Shown here in pieces: positions 34,656 to 46,166 of a stretch of 64,000 bases of DNA (the stretch's first letter is position 1; each line of letters opens with the position of its first letter). The notes beneath the pieces are model-generated. The model was not told the DNA's origin. It saw only the letters and a list, made by a program, of their open reading frames with translations, and made no database searches. The DNA lies in assembly GCF_016545825.1 (NCBI RefSeq), contig NC_052613.1, positions 36,034,844 through 36,098,843 on the forward strand, written 5' to 3'. Source of the stretch: Eucalyptus grandis (taxonomy: Eukaryota > Streptophyta > Magnoliopsida > Myrtales > Myrtaceae). A program made the position numbers and the translations under genes.

Positions 34656-37600
34656 ATGCCCATCACAGAGCTCTTTCTTGGAGCCTTTCTTCAGGTGCTG
34701 TTTGACAGGTTGGCCTCTCGCGAGTTGCTCAACTTTGCACGGCGTGAGGGGATTGATAAGCTGCTGAAGAAATGGGAGAAGTTGCTGACCAGTATCGACC
34801 AGGTGCTGGTTGATGCAGAGAACAGGCAATTGACCAGTGATCGTGCGGTGAAGTCGTGGCTTGAAGATCTGAGGGACTTGGCCTACGACATTGAAGACTT
34901 GCTTGATGAGTTCGCCACAGAATCTGCAAAAAACAAGTCCAAGGTGGAACCCAGCACTAGCAAGGCATGTTCCCTCCTTCCAAGTAGTTGCTTTAGATTA
35001 AGCCCAAGAATGTTTATGCTAGACCACAAAATGAGATCCAAGATAGAGAAGATGGACAACAAATTACAAGAGATTATAACTCAGAAAGATAATCTGAGCC
35101 TAACAGAGAATAATGGGCAACGATCAGCATATTGCCGACTGGATAACCCGCTTCCCACTACGCATTTGAGCGAGCCTATTTTTGTTAGTAGGGAGGACGA
35201 AAAAATGGCAATCCTCAAATTACTGACTAGAGAAGAAGATAATAGAACATGTGTGGATCTAAAAGTGATTGTCATAGTAGGGATGGGGGGTATTGGGAAA
35301 ACAGCTCTAGCTCAGCAAGTCTACAATGATGTGAGAGTCACAAATTATTTTGAGGTGAATGCATGGGTTTGTGTTTCTGGTGACTTTAATGCACTTACTA
35401 TTACTAAGAGAATCCTAGAGGCAACGAACTTCCCTTTGTCTTGTGACGGTAAGGACTTAAATTGGCTTCAAGAAAAGCTCAATGAAAACCTTTTCGGGAA
35501 GAAGTTTCTTGTCGTGTTAGATGGTGTTTGGAGTCAAGAATATGGAAGCTGGACTATCCTCTTGAAGCCTCTTCAATCAGGAGCGAAGGGAAGCAAGATC
35601 ATCATCACGACTCGTATCTTTGCTGTTGCTTCATTAACCAATGGTACTTGTCACCATCTTAGACCGTTGTCTCTAGATGCTTGTATGACTGTGTTTGCAT
35701 TTCATGCTCTTGGTGTAGCAAATTTTGATGATCATCCTGATCTCAAAGTATTAGGTCGGAAAATAGTTGAAAAATGCAAAGGGTTGCCATTAGCCGTGAA
35801 GACATTGGCCGGGATACTGCGCACTAGTGTCAATCGTCGTACATGGGAAGGTATATTGAATAGCAAATTTTGGGACCTACCAGAAGAAAAAAATGAGATC
35901 CTTCCGGCTTTGAAACTTAGCTATCTCCATCTCCCTTCCCATTTGAGGAGATGTTTCGCTTACTGTGCTATATTTCCTTTCGACTATGAAATCCAACGGG
36001 ATGAGTTGGTTCACTTTTGGATCGCAGAGGGCTTGGTTGAGGGAAAAGAAGGAAGAAACTGTTGGAATGTAGGCTTGACTTATTTCAACGAGCTGGTATC
36101 TAGATCATTATTGCAAAAGTCTAGTAGCGATGAATCACGATTCTTGATGCATGATCTTGTGAATAATCTGGCAAAGCTAGCTGCAGGTGTTACACATTTT
36201 TGCTCAGGGGAGTTTATGGAAGATAACAATAATGCATCTTTAGCTCGTCATGCCTCATTAATTCCCGGTGATCACATTCTGCCACAAACACTCAACATAT
36301 ATCGTCAAATGCAGGGACTTAGGAGCTTCATATCATTAAAAAAGCAATTCGGGCAATATGAAGGGTCCTTTGTGTCTCAGGAAGTGCTATTTGACTTGTT
36401 GTCGAGATTGAAGTACTTAAGAGTACTTTCATTAAGTCACTATTACATCAGTGAAGTGCCAGATTGCATTGGCGAACTGAGACACCTGAGACAACTTAAT
36501 CTATCGTATACTAATATCGAAAGGCTTCCAAAGTCAATTGTTGCATTGTATAATCTAGAAGCTTTGATGTTGCAGAGCTGTCACCACCTTATCGAATTAC
36601 CTAAAGGTATGGAGAAACTCATCAATCTAAAATTTCTCGACATTACTGACACTTGGAGCCTAAGAGTGACGCTGTTGTATATAGGAAATTTGGTGGGTCT
36701 TGAGATGTTGTCAGAGTTTGTAGTGGGAATGGAAAATGGCTTGAGTTTGAAAGAGTTAGAAAACTTGAAGAATCTTGGAGGGAAATTGTGCATCTCTAGT
36801 TTGCATAACGTTCGAGAAGCCGAGGATGCCAAGCATGCCAATATACAAATGAAGGAGGGTCTATGCGAGTTGACTATGCAATGGACTGAAGAGTTTGGAA
36901 GATTCCGAGATGAAGAGCTTGAAGCAAGGGTCCTTGACTTTCTTTGCCCATACCAAAACCTTAAAACTCTCACCATATCCAACTATGGAGGCCTAGAACT
37001 CCCAACATGGTTAGAAAGTCCCTTACATTTGAACATATTGCGTTTACATGGCTGTCGTAGGGCCAAAGCATTACCATCACTTGGGCAACTATGTTCGCTC
37101 AAAGAATTGCACATTGAAGGTCTAAGTTCTATATGCACAATAGGGCCAAAATTTTGTGGAACTAGGTGTCCTTTTCCATCCTTAATAACTTTGCAATTTA
37201 AGGACATGCCGTTGTGGGAGAATTGGTCTCATAGCATTGGCACTGAAGTAGGAGTTTTATTCCCCCGTCTTGATCATCTCATCATTCAAGATTGTCGTAT
37301 GTTGGTCGGAAGATTGCCTAGTGAACTAAATTCGCTCACAAAGCTCAAAATCAAATCATGTCCGCGTATGGGTGCCTTGGCCTCTACCATTAGCCTTCCA
37401 TCTCTCAATGAGTTAATCTTTGAAGGTTGCAATGAGCAGGTGCTGAACAGTTTGCTAAACTTGACATCTCTAACCTCTCTAACCATTGAAGATATTGCTG
37501 AACTAACTTGCTTAAATCATGGGTTTACAAGCTCTTTAATCAATTTGGAGAAGTTGAAGATCGTAAGGTGTACAGACTTAATATACTTGTGGCAAGACAG

Positions 37601-37871
37601 AGATGTAATTCAGAATCTGGCTTGTCTAAAGAGTTTACTCATCGAAAGGTGTCCACAGCTTAGATCTTTTGTGGCTGGAGAAGGAGATACAGAGCTGCCA
37701 GGCAGCCTTGAGACTATCATCTTAAGGAATTGCTTCAATTTAGAGAAGCTCCAGTGCAACATGCACACCCTCTCCTCTTTTACAGGCTTGACCATTCATG
37801 ACTGTCCAAAACTCATATCCTTCCCTGAAATAGGTATACCGATGTCAATGATATCGTTATCAACTAGATGA
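34656..37871 (+). CDS. CC-NBS-LRR (CNL) receptor, RPP13-like-1 type, copy 2, altered kinase-2
   Basis: Also 1071 codons from the equivalent ATG and closely similar to copy 1 outside the NB-ARC core. The coiled coil, EDVID-like motif, P-loop GMGGIGKT (K215), RNBS-B, GLPL, RNBS-D and MHD (498-500) are intact. Kinase-2 reads FLVVLDGVW: D290 is glycine (codon GGT, 35523-35525), while the Mg-coordinating D289 remains. Differences from copy 1 are concentrated between about residues 242 and 365, for example SGDFNALT for SDEFDLLA after RNBS-A, IFAVAS for NLDVAT after RNBS-B, and VNNLAK for VNDLAK after MHD. The intact frame argues against simple decay. The D290G change could impair ATP hydrolysis or alter the switch. 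It may be a functional paralogue, an autoactive or dead allele, or a helper-dependent receptor. Confidence 0.92.
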   Translation: MPITELFLGAFLQVLFDRLASRELLNFARREGIDKLLKKWEKLLTSIDQVLVDAENRQLTSDRAVKSWLEDLRDLAYDIEDLLDEFATESAKNKSKVEPSTSKACSLLPSSCFRLSPRMFMLDHKMRSKIEKMDNKLQEIITQKDNLSLTENNGQRSAYCRLDNPLPTTHLSEPIFVSREDEKMAILKLLTREEDNRTCVDLKVIVIVGMGGIGKTALAQQVYNDVRVTNYFEVNAWVCVSGDFNALTITKRILEATNFPLSCDGKDLNWLQEKLNENLFGKKFLVVLDGVWSQEYGSWTILLKPLQSGAKGSKIIITTRIFAVASLTNGTCHHLRPLSLDACMTVFAFHALGVANFDDHPDLKVLGRKIVEKCKGLPLAVKTLAGILRTSVNRRTWEGILNSKFWDLPEEKNEILPALKLSYLHLPSHLRRCFAYCAIFPFDYEIQRDELVHFWIAEGLVEGKEGRNCWNVGLTYFNELVSRSLLQKSSSDESRFLMHDLVNNLAKLAAGVTHFCSGEFMEDNNNASLARHASLIPGDHILPQTLNIYRQMQGLRSFISLKKQFGQYEGSFVSQEVLFDLLSRLKYLRVLSLSHYYISEVPDCIGELRHLRQLNLSYTNIERLPKSIVALYNLEALMLQSCHHLIELPKGMEKLINLKFLDITDTWSLRVTLLYIGNLVGLEMLSEFVVGMENGLSLKELENLKNLGGKLCISSLHNVREAEDAKHANIQMKEGLCELTMQWTEEFGRFRDEELEARVLDFLCPYQNLKTLTISNYGGLELPTWLESPLHLNILRLHGCRRAKALPSLGQLCSLKELHIEGLSSICTIGPKFCGTRCPFPSLITLQFKDMPLWENWSHSIGTEVGVLFPRLDHLIIQDCRMLVGRLPSELNSLTKLKIKSCPRMGALASTISLPSLNELIFEGCNEQVLNSLLNLTSLTSLTIEDIAELTCLNHGFTSSLINLEKLKIVRCTDLIYLWQDRDVIQNLACLKSLLIERCPQLRSFVAGEGDTELPGSLETIILRNCFNLEKLQCNMHTLSSFTGLTIHDCPKLISFPEIGIPMSMISLSTR

Positions 37872-38701
37872 GCCAAGCAGCAGCAGCAACAAGCACGAGT
37901 GACAAAACGTGCTGTCTGTAAGAATTGATAATCAGCAAGTGCGACTTGCTGCCAGCCTCTCCATTCAAGAAGAGTAGATTTTACCGACGATACTCATGAC
38001 ATTTCGACTAGGGAGCAATAGCGAGCGGAGTTGCTCCCGGAGATAAATCTAGACTCTTTGTCACTTCGATGGATTACAATTCGCCTCCACACACTGTCCC
38101 ATCTCAATTCCTCGGGTTTTGAGTGTCTTGCTTTGCAGTTGGAGTCCTTGTCCCCTCTTCGTCTCAGCATCGGAGGTCTTGACTTGGGGGTGTCCGAAGG
38201 TAAAATCGATATCTAATCAGTTGCATCAATTTACGTATCTCCATGGTCCGGGAATTTACAGGTTTGAGAGTATTAAGCACTTCCCTACTAGACGAATGCT
38301 GCTCCAGCTACAGGAACTTAGGGTATGGGGAAGCCGGAATATGAAGCAGCCGGTGAGGGAGTGGCTAACCCCCCTCACCTCCCTTCAAGAGCTGAGGGTC
38401 GACAGCAGTGCTAGAGGAGTGGGAGAGGAGAAGGATCTTCTGCTTCCTCTCCCATCCTCTCTGCTACACCTCTATATCTCAAAAATGGGGAATGTGGAAA
38501 GACTGTCCAGCGGTCTCTATCCGTCTCTCCAGACCTTACGTTTCTACAAATGCTTGAAGCTGAGGGAATTCCCCAGGATGGCCTGCCTTCCTCCCTAGAA
38601 ACACCCAGGATCGTAAGATATGAGATTATGGGGAATCGATGCACAGAATGGACCGGCGGCTATTGGCACCTCACCCGCGAGATCCTACAGGTTGCTATTG
38701 T
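37872..38701 (+). pseudogene. Out-of-frame 3' LRR remnant of CNL copy 2
   Basis: Same arrangement as in copy 1. One frame (38031-38216) gives SLRWITIRLHTLSHLN followed by LALQLESLSPLRLSIGG, clearly LRR-like, where copy 1 is shifted by a 2-bp indel. Another frame (38119-38598) has LTSLQELRV and CLKLREFPRM. The closing DGLPSSLE-type sequence follows near 38585. Both copies share the stop that ends the CNL frame, so the break predates the duplication. Confidence 0.75.
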
Positions 38702-40376
38702 TTATGGAAATATCTGAGCTGGCTCTTGGAAAAGGGGTTCGTATCTTAGACCCAAAAATTATGTTACTTGGAAAAGCGAAATTTAATTTTAGGAGGTCAC
38801 TAGTAAGCTGAAGTTTTCGGGCGTAGCCAGCGGGGGTCAAGAGTACCCCCAGGCAAATCATCATCGTCTCCTTCCCCTTATCGTCTGCACCTCAATCACC
38901 TGTGCTTCGCCTCTCCACTCCGTCGTCCTCACCTCGAATCAGGTATCGATCTCTCTGCCATATACTACTCTTCCACTCGTAGTCACTATTCACATTTGGC
39001 ATCACTTCCCCTCTCCATTGAAATGCTTCCTATGATTTCATCCATCCAGCAATTATTGTCATATGAATCTGGGATGTTATTATCGCACTGCTGCATTTGA
39101 ATTTGGATTCTCAGCTTATGTTTTCTGCACTCCCTCATCCACTTCTTTTGTCATCGCTGTGCTCAGTCTCATCCGCCAATTCTGTAAATCGTGCTTGCCT
39201 TTTGGATAACGTTGATATTCCGGTGGTGAAGTCTCTCGGCACAACCCAGCGACCAATAGAAAGGTCTATACACCTTTCCTTCACCATCGCCTCACCGGTA
39301 TTTAGTCTTGGAGAAGATGCTGGAGGGCACCCTGGATCTGAGATTGCTCTTCACTGTGGAGGAGAAGGGAGACGCCACTACAGGATTTGTTCTTTGTGGA
39401 AACTTTTCCATGAATAGTGGGTTCTCAAATTACTCATGGGGATTGGTATGCATGTATGTTATCTTTCCCTGTTGAATAATTGTCTATTTCTGCCTGATGT
39501 TCAATCCACTAGATGAATCTAAAGTCTAGTCGTTATTTATATGATAAATTAATAGCAACGACAAGTTTTGAAAATGTTTCAAAGTTGCCTCAAATCGAAA
39601 AAAAATGTAGTGGAGAGAGCAAGTTCATGTCATGTCAATGGCAGTTGGGTGCTTTAAATCCTCTATCATGTTTTACTCTGGAAACTCCATTTGAACACAT
39701 TTACTAAATTGTGAATTGTACCTGACTAATTTCCCTTATATCTCTGATTCTGATATGCGAAAATTACTTTTGCAGCATTCACCAGAAGTGGAAGGAACTC
39801 GATATTGACTTTCTGTCTGCATTTACCAATGCAAAGTATTTATTCCCACACACGCACTCATCTCATTTCCGAGCATACTGTGTTGCGCATCGAAATCTAT
39901 GGGGCAAACAGATTTATTGTGCCTCAACCCTTCCATTCCAACATTTTACTCACCGTCCAAGATTAAGGAATGGTTTGGTCGGTTTGAGTGCAGTTATAAA
40001 TGAAGGCGTTTCTTGGGCTGGACAGCACTCAATGAAATCTTTGCCCCATTTTCATTTTGATAACTATTCATATTCTGCTTTATGTAAACAAAGATGCATA
40101 GCCCTGGACTCTGGAGTCACTGGTTGGCAAAGTTTAAAGGGTGAGTAGATTTGTTTATGCTATGTCTTTTGAATGGCTGTTTAAGAGGCGGGTAATGATC
40201 ATGGGGTATATCAGAACTTATGAGAATCTCTTATGAAGGATTGGCATATTGTCTGAATTCTGCTTGTTTTGTTAAATTTCCAACAAATTGTCCACCTTAC
40301 TAGTTCATTTCTATCATTGTATTAAAGCACATGTCAATGTTTTAAAATTTCTCGTCTGTTATGCTGTTTGTTATCA
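38702..40376 (+). other. Unrecognised sequence downstream of CNL copy 2
   Basis: Counterpart of 28491-30165, with the same 106-codon frame at 39097-39417 and the same TTTTGCAG at about 39770. No domain recognised. Confidence 0.35.
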
Positions 40377-40380
40377 TTTC

Positions 40381-41602
40381 CTCAGTGATCTCATTGATGT
40401 GATTATGTCTACGCAAGGGCAGTGTTAAGATATACATTATATGGATATCACTCGACATGTTTCCTAACGGCTTAAGCTTTTAAAAGATGCATTTATCTAA
40501 CATGCAGCAATAAAATCAAACAGCATGACCAATCAACCAACCCTATGTTCTTGTTTGGGTCTTTCTTCTAGTAATCATGGATTGTCTGGAAGACTTGCAG
40601 ACAAGGATCATAAGCCTCTCATAAAGTCATTGAATTACAATCTTGTACCATTAGTCGCTCATATGCCAGCGAACTTCAGCTTATTAAATCTGTTATTTAT
40701 AGTCTGGTTAACTATTAGTGCCAACTCTTTCTGTTGCCCAAGAAAGTTTTTGAAATGGTTGAGCGAAAGAGTAGAGCTTTCTTTTGGTAGGGAGATCCTG
40801 ATGCTAAAGAGGGAGCAAAAGTTAGATGGGATACCGTCTGCCATCCTAGGCAGTTTGGAGGCTCTAGCATTTGGAGACTAGATTTGTGAAATCTTGCTTT
40901 TTTGAAGTGTTTATGGAGTACATTGTTGAGGTATGGTCTCTATATTATGCCTAGCTCTATAGCTATCATCTTGACTGCAAACCAACTGCTACTTATGCTT
41001 GGAAGAAGTTATTAAAAATCGGAAATATTTTGAAACCTCGCATAAATATTTAGTGGGTAATGGAGATAATATTTCCCTTCGTATGATTTGTGACACCATG
41101 CTGGGATCTTGCCAAAATCATTTCTCAAGGAGAATACTTATCAATCTTCACTTCCTCTTCAGGCCAGAGTATCTACAGTAATTTGTAACCCTCATTGGAA
41201 GTGGCGTGCTGCTAGGTCTGGAGAGTTCATTTCCATCCAAGTTGCTGTTCGTGGTGTGAATTTTCCTAATTCCTCAGTCATAGTGAATGTTGTAAGCACA
41301 GTTTTTCAACTGGTTGCCTTAACTTTTTTGTTGCTTGGGAAATTGTCAATAACAAGAATGCTGATCTTGACTGGGATAGACTTGTGTGGCTATCACCTAA
41401 TGTGCCCAGATTTGGCATTAATTCTTGGTTAGTAATACATGATAAGCTCACTACTTTTGAGAGGATTAATAGTTGGCCTGTTGGGAGAACAAGATCTCTC
41501 TACTTGTTTTGCGATATAAGTATTGAATCTTTCCGTTGTTTGATTTTTGAGTGTAGTTTCTCTAATGATGTACAAAAGAAGGTCTTAATTATGTTAAACT
41601 AA
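40381..41602 (+). mobile_element. LINE (L1-like) ORF2 3' fragment, decayed
   Basis: Reading across stops near 40670-40900, the frame gives ELQLIKSVIYSLVNY, LFLLPKKVFEMVERKSRAFFW, AKVRWDTVCHPRQFGGSSIW and NLAFLKCLW, typical of the region after the reverse transcriptase core of plant L1 LINEs. The zf-RVT-like segment WLSPNVPRFGINSWL follows at about 41384. Several in-frame stops show it is dead. It is 5' truncated, as is usual for LINEs. Copy 1 keeps only the last 0.2 kb. Confidence 0.75.
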
Positions 41603-42286
41603 TCATTGAATCTCGCTGTCATCTAATTCTCGATGTTTAATGTAATCAACATCATTGAATTCTCTGTTAAGCATAGTTTTAAGTGTTGCCTCATTCTCAA
41701 AATAAGATTGGCACTGACAAGCATTGTAGGTTGTGTCTTCCTTGGAATCTAAGTTTGCAAAAACCATCCAGCTTAGAGTAAGGTTTGCTTGAGGTTATGC
41801 TTATTGTTATTTTTTGGCGTGTCAAGTTGCATGGTTTGCTCTAGAAACTATCCAGCGATGGCAAAGAAATTTCAATTTCAACCTCTCTTCTTTTTGGGTC
41901 CAATTTTTATGAGGTCCAAGTTACTGACCTTCGCATTTCTCCATTTAGTTATCAGAGGAAGAAGCACAGTCGATCAAAAGGGGTTGTTATAAGTTTAAAA
42001 GAGAAATATTTATTGACTAAGGTTTCAAGAGACTTTACAATCTCTTTCTGCGTTCGCGGTAATTTTACTCGGTTACATCAGTAGGAAATTCAACCTCCAA
42101 ATTCAATATCATCATCGTTTCAATAAAGAAATTATTTGGAACGGTCGGTGGTGTTTGTGCTTGGGCTTACTCTTAAAGAAAGTTTGGGGATGAAGACCTC
42201 TTCCAAGGAGCAGCCCTACGTCTTTGCAAGAAAATCCAACTTATGAAGCTCTTGTTCTTTGCCTATTTCATCAACACAATTGGAGG

Positions 42287-45200
42287 TGTCACGACCTATC
42301 CCTCGGGGAGGAATAGGTTTAGGGCATTGCCTAAAGAACGGGCCTATGGTCCATAATTAGGCTTGGGCTCTCCCAAGTTCATACCTCGTGTGACACTAGG
42401 GTGTTCTTAAAAAAATTTGCAAAAATGAGTCGTCACTAGCCTATTGGGGTCGGCTAGAAAAAGTAAAGCATGGAAGTATACCTCACTTTCTATGCAACCA
42501 AATAATCTAGGGCTGGAGTCTTAATTACACTAATTAATCAATTAGTGCCTTTTCAGTATCTAATCTTATTCATTTTACAAAAAAAATATTTTTATCAGTC
42601 AGTTTGGATTGATTTTATGCCTATCCATTAACATGTGAGGTGATCATACAGGTACGCAACCATTAAAATAACGATTAGCAACTAAGATTCTAATTGCAAT
42701 AAAATTTAGCACATGCAATTAAACATTCGCAAGCGTAATTAGATATGCAAATTAAATATGCGATATAATTAATGCACAAGCAAATAAATGCCTAAATACA
42801 CTAAGAAGGCAAGGCATGACAATTCCTAACCAAAACCTACATTTTTTCAAATTTCAAAATTTATACTTTTTTAATAAAAATGAACAAAATTTCAGAAAAA
42901 ATATTTTAATTTTGTTGCGACCAAATTTTTGGGTGTGAATCACCTAGGGTTTGGCTAATGGATTGTTAAGCCTAGACTTAACTTGGGCTTCGCCAAGCCC
43001 ATACCAATTCGCAACTTAGGTTCACATTCTAAATTTGCAATTGATTTTTTAATTAGGAGTCGCCACTAATCTATTTTTAGTGGGTCGATTAGATACCCAA
43101 GTAAAGTAACGGGAGATTTACTTTACTCCTACGAACCAGAGATTTATGAGTTTCGGGACTTGGTTACGCTAGATTTCTCTAACGCCCTTTCGGTATCTTT
43201 CTCTTTTATTTTGAAAAATGTTTGGTAAATAGTTTGAATTAATTTTAAGCTATTTCCCTAACATATGAAGTGATTATGCCGGTGCGCAAATCATCAATTT
43301 AACATCCAAGAAAAGCAATAAATAGATTGCAAGACTTACCTTAGAGCAACGAAAGCACATGCGTTGTTAGTTCATAATTCATATCAACAACTCTAGATAT
43401 GATTCTAATTAACACGTAATTTTATTTATTTATTTTCATTTAATTAATGAGAATCAAATCCATATGCAATGCAATGCTTCTAATCAAACATGAAATGATA
43501 TGACACGGTAGTATAGCCTAAGCTATATGACATGGGTAAAAGAAATGTAATAATTAAATGTGCAAACTAAATTAATCTAATGACTTAATTCTAATGACCA
43601 GCAATTTCCAATTAAATAGACCTAGCAAAAATCATTAAATGATGTGTATTTTATGAACCTAATGCTATATGACGTGGACATAATTTTTTATTTATTTGAT
43701 AAGCATGCAATCTATCCTAATATGCAATGATGTGTGAAGCATGCCATAATTCTATTTTTTTTTTCTATTATGAAATTCGAAATTTAAAATTGCCAAATAA
43801 TTAAACGTGCAATTTAAATTTAAAACTAACATCCCAAATGCATGCATTTTTTTTTAACAAATTCGAAATAAAATCCCTATTCTAAATATGCAAGATAACA
43901 AGAGATATTAAAACCAACCCAATCCTAATTCAAATATTTTTGGATTTTTCCTTTTAAAAAAAATAAGATTGACTCAGCCAAATCAAATAAGATAGAATCG
44001 ATATCCACAAATTGGCGAACCATATCTCGCGCATGAGATCGGGTTGACCAATTTTTAAATAAATCGCGAATCAAATATTGAGGAGGAGATCGGATTGGCG
44101 ATTTTTCAAGCGATCGCGATTGCGAGTCGGATTTCAGACACAAAAGTCGAACTGTCAATCCCAAATTTTATAGCAATTGTCGAGGCAATCTTAATCTTAC
44201 AATTATACTAAAAAAAAAGTAAAAAATAATAAATAGAAAACTACCTAATGTGATTTCTTCTTTTTTTCCTTTGTTTCCAAACAATGGCATGGCAACTCGT
44301 GGTGGTCGCTCGGGTGGAGGGCTGACTGAAACGGATCACCGGCGAAGGCGGGGCGGCGTTGCTGCGTCTCGGTAGAAGGTTCGGCAATAGGGGAGCGGAG
44401 GACTCACGGTTTCGGCGAGAGGAGCAGAGCAGCAATAGTGTCGCGGGGGTCGGCAGCGAGTGGAAGAGGCCGGGTCGCGTCTGTTGGCGTTGAAGATGGA
44501 GGGCAAAGAAGCGCGACGATGGACGTGCGGACAATCGGCAACAGGGATGTCGCGGTGGTGCGACGCGAGGCCGACTTAGGCAAACGGGGCGTCGGGCGAG
44601 TGTTGCAGCGTTGCCACTCGGGGAAGCTCGGAGTAGCGTGCGGGGCGTCACTCGGAAAGTAGGGGGCTGCTGCTGCGTCGGTCGAAGGTGGAGGCTGGCG
44701 TCGGGGGTTGTTGTAGCGGGCAAATTTGGAGCAACGGCAGCCAATGCGGGGGTAGCAGACTGGCAACATGGCAGCGTCGTGGTGTCGGTGATAGTAGGCG
44801 GAGGCGTTAGCACAGGGGTGCAGCGGCACGGTTGGGTCGCGGGTAGAAGCGGCTTCGCTGCTAGGGTCGAGCGGCGATGCGAGCGCAACGGCATGGACGC
44901 GGGCGAATCGGCGAAAACTCAGCAATGAAGAAGAAGCATAGTAGCTGTCTTTTCCTCTCTACATCGCACACTTTGTCTCTCTACTGTTTTCTTTCCCTCA
45001 CCCTTTTATCTCTCTTTTTCACTTTTTGACTTTTTTTTGTTCTCTTTTCTTCGAACGAAGAGAAGCCTCCTCAATGTGAAAACTCAAACAAACCTCAACA
45101 TGGCAGTGTATTTCTATTATGTGGCCTCCTCCCAAAACCCTATGCGAAAAACCTTTTTTATAGGCTGAAGATTAGGGTTTTATTTTCCTTTTCAAATCAA

Positions 45201-46166
45201 CATCCATGAAGATTTCTTTTTTGCACCCAATATCACTTTTTTATTTTTATTTTCCACATCTCTTGATTTTATCACCTAAAGATAAGATTGCAACCCGATT
45301 TTCTTAAATTCCAAAAATCCACCGTAATATTATTTCAAATCTCTATTTAGGTAATTTTTGTCATTAAAAGAAAATGGGCTCGGGCCAATTTACTTGCTTT
45401 GTGGGCTTAGTCCGACCTGCCAAATTAAAGCTTAGAACTACTAAATCAAACCCATTTGTCACCGACCCAATGTAAATGCAAATTAAGAAATAAATTAACC
45501 TAAAACTATATGCTATGCAATTAACTATTTTTTTAGAAATAAAATTAACCCATAATTTTTTTAATGCAATAAATGACTAAACGGGTGGCCAAAATTTAGG
45601 TGTCAACAAATTTTTTTTCGATCGGGCTGGGCTGGGTTCGGTCGTGGTGGGTCAGGTTTGATCTAATCGAACCTAGGTTCGGTACGGTTAGGGCGGGTCA
45701 GGTCCAGCCTAACCAGGTTTGGCCTGGTTGGGTTAAGCCGGACCAGCCCTGGTCAAGCCTTCGCTTAGCCCCAATTGGGCCTAACTGATGGGCCCAATTA
45801 GAAATAAAGGCCGAGTGGGTCAGATCTATGATTTGGCCGAACTAGGCCTGCACTCCTGTCTAGTGGTTGATTGACTGTGATGGGAAGGATGGGCATGGCG
45901 GGATGCTTGGGTGGTTTATGAGAGGGAAGGAGGTGGTGGATGTTGTCAAATAGGCTGCTCGTTGGGGTGGTAAAGGGTCGGTCGAGGGCTCTGCTAGTTC
46001 GCGACTCTTGCTCGGCAGCTATTTGGCCATGACAGAGATGGTGACGATGACGAATGGCGTGAGGGGCATCCATCTAAGGCATGACGGCCATGCTTCAGTT
46101 GGGCAAGGGTGCAACGCGACTTTCGGCCAATCGGTGACACCACTCCGATAGCTGACCGACCTGGCT
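42287..46166. mobile_element. LTR-like sequence (family Z'), host of solo LTR-Z
   Basis: Begins TGTCACGACCTATCCC as in copy 1 (32120). It is interrupted by LTR-Z at 42913-45608 and resumes with the GGTTCGG/GGGCGGGTCAGGTCCAGCC segment to about 45780. The rest, to 46166, is GC-rich with no gene recognised. The right end is cut by solo LTR-X. Confidence 0.5.
42913..45608 (-). mobile_element. Solo LTR, family Z (2696 bp)
   Basis: On the plus strand it begins TGTTGCGACC and ends GGTGTCAACA. It is flanked by the perfect duplication AATTT (42908-42912 and 45609-45613). Copy 1 of the segmental duplication has the corresponding uninterrupted sequence near 32750-32790. On the minus strand its start TGTTGACACCTAA matches the start of the Tat-element 3' LTR at 54182, so it is probably the same or a sister family, in the same orientation. 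The GC-rich interval 44280-44930 gives long open frames on both strands that I treat as compositional. Confidence 0.88.

Larger units (their letters stand above)
32893..45728 (+). repeat. 10-kb segmental tandem duplication, copy 2
   Basis: Collinear with 22684-32892. It lacks the MULE-like element, retains about 1 kb of LINE sequence lost in copy 1, and carries solo LTR-Z (42913-45608). Homology to the end of copy 1 (GGTCCAGCC...CCAGG) continues after LTR-Z to about 45728. Confidence 0.94.

Noticed and set aside
44241..44928. Overlapping open frames of 217, 173 and 105 codons on both strands in LTR-Z
   Set aside because: GC-rich LTR composition with no domain, and frames open on opposite strands at once.
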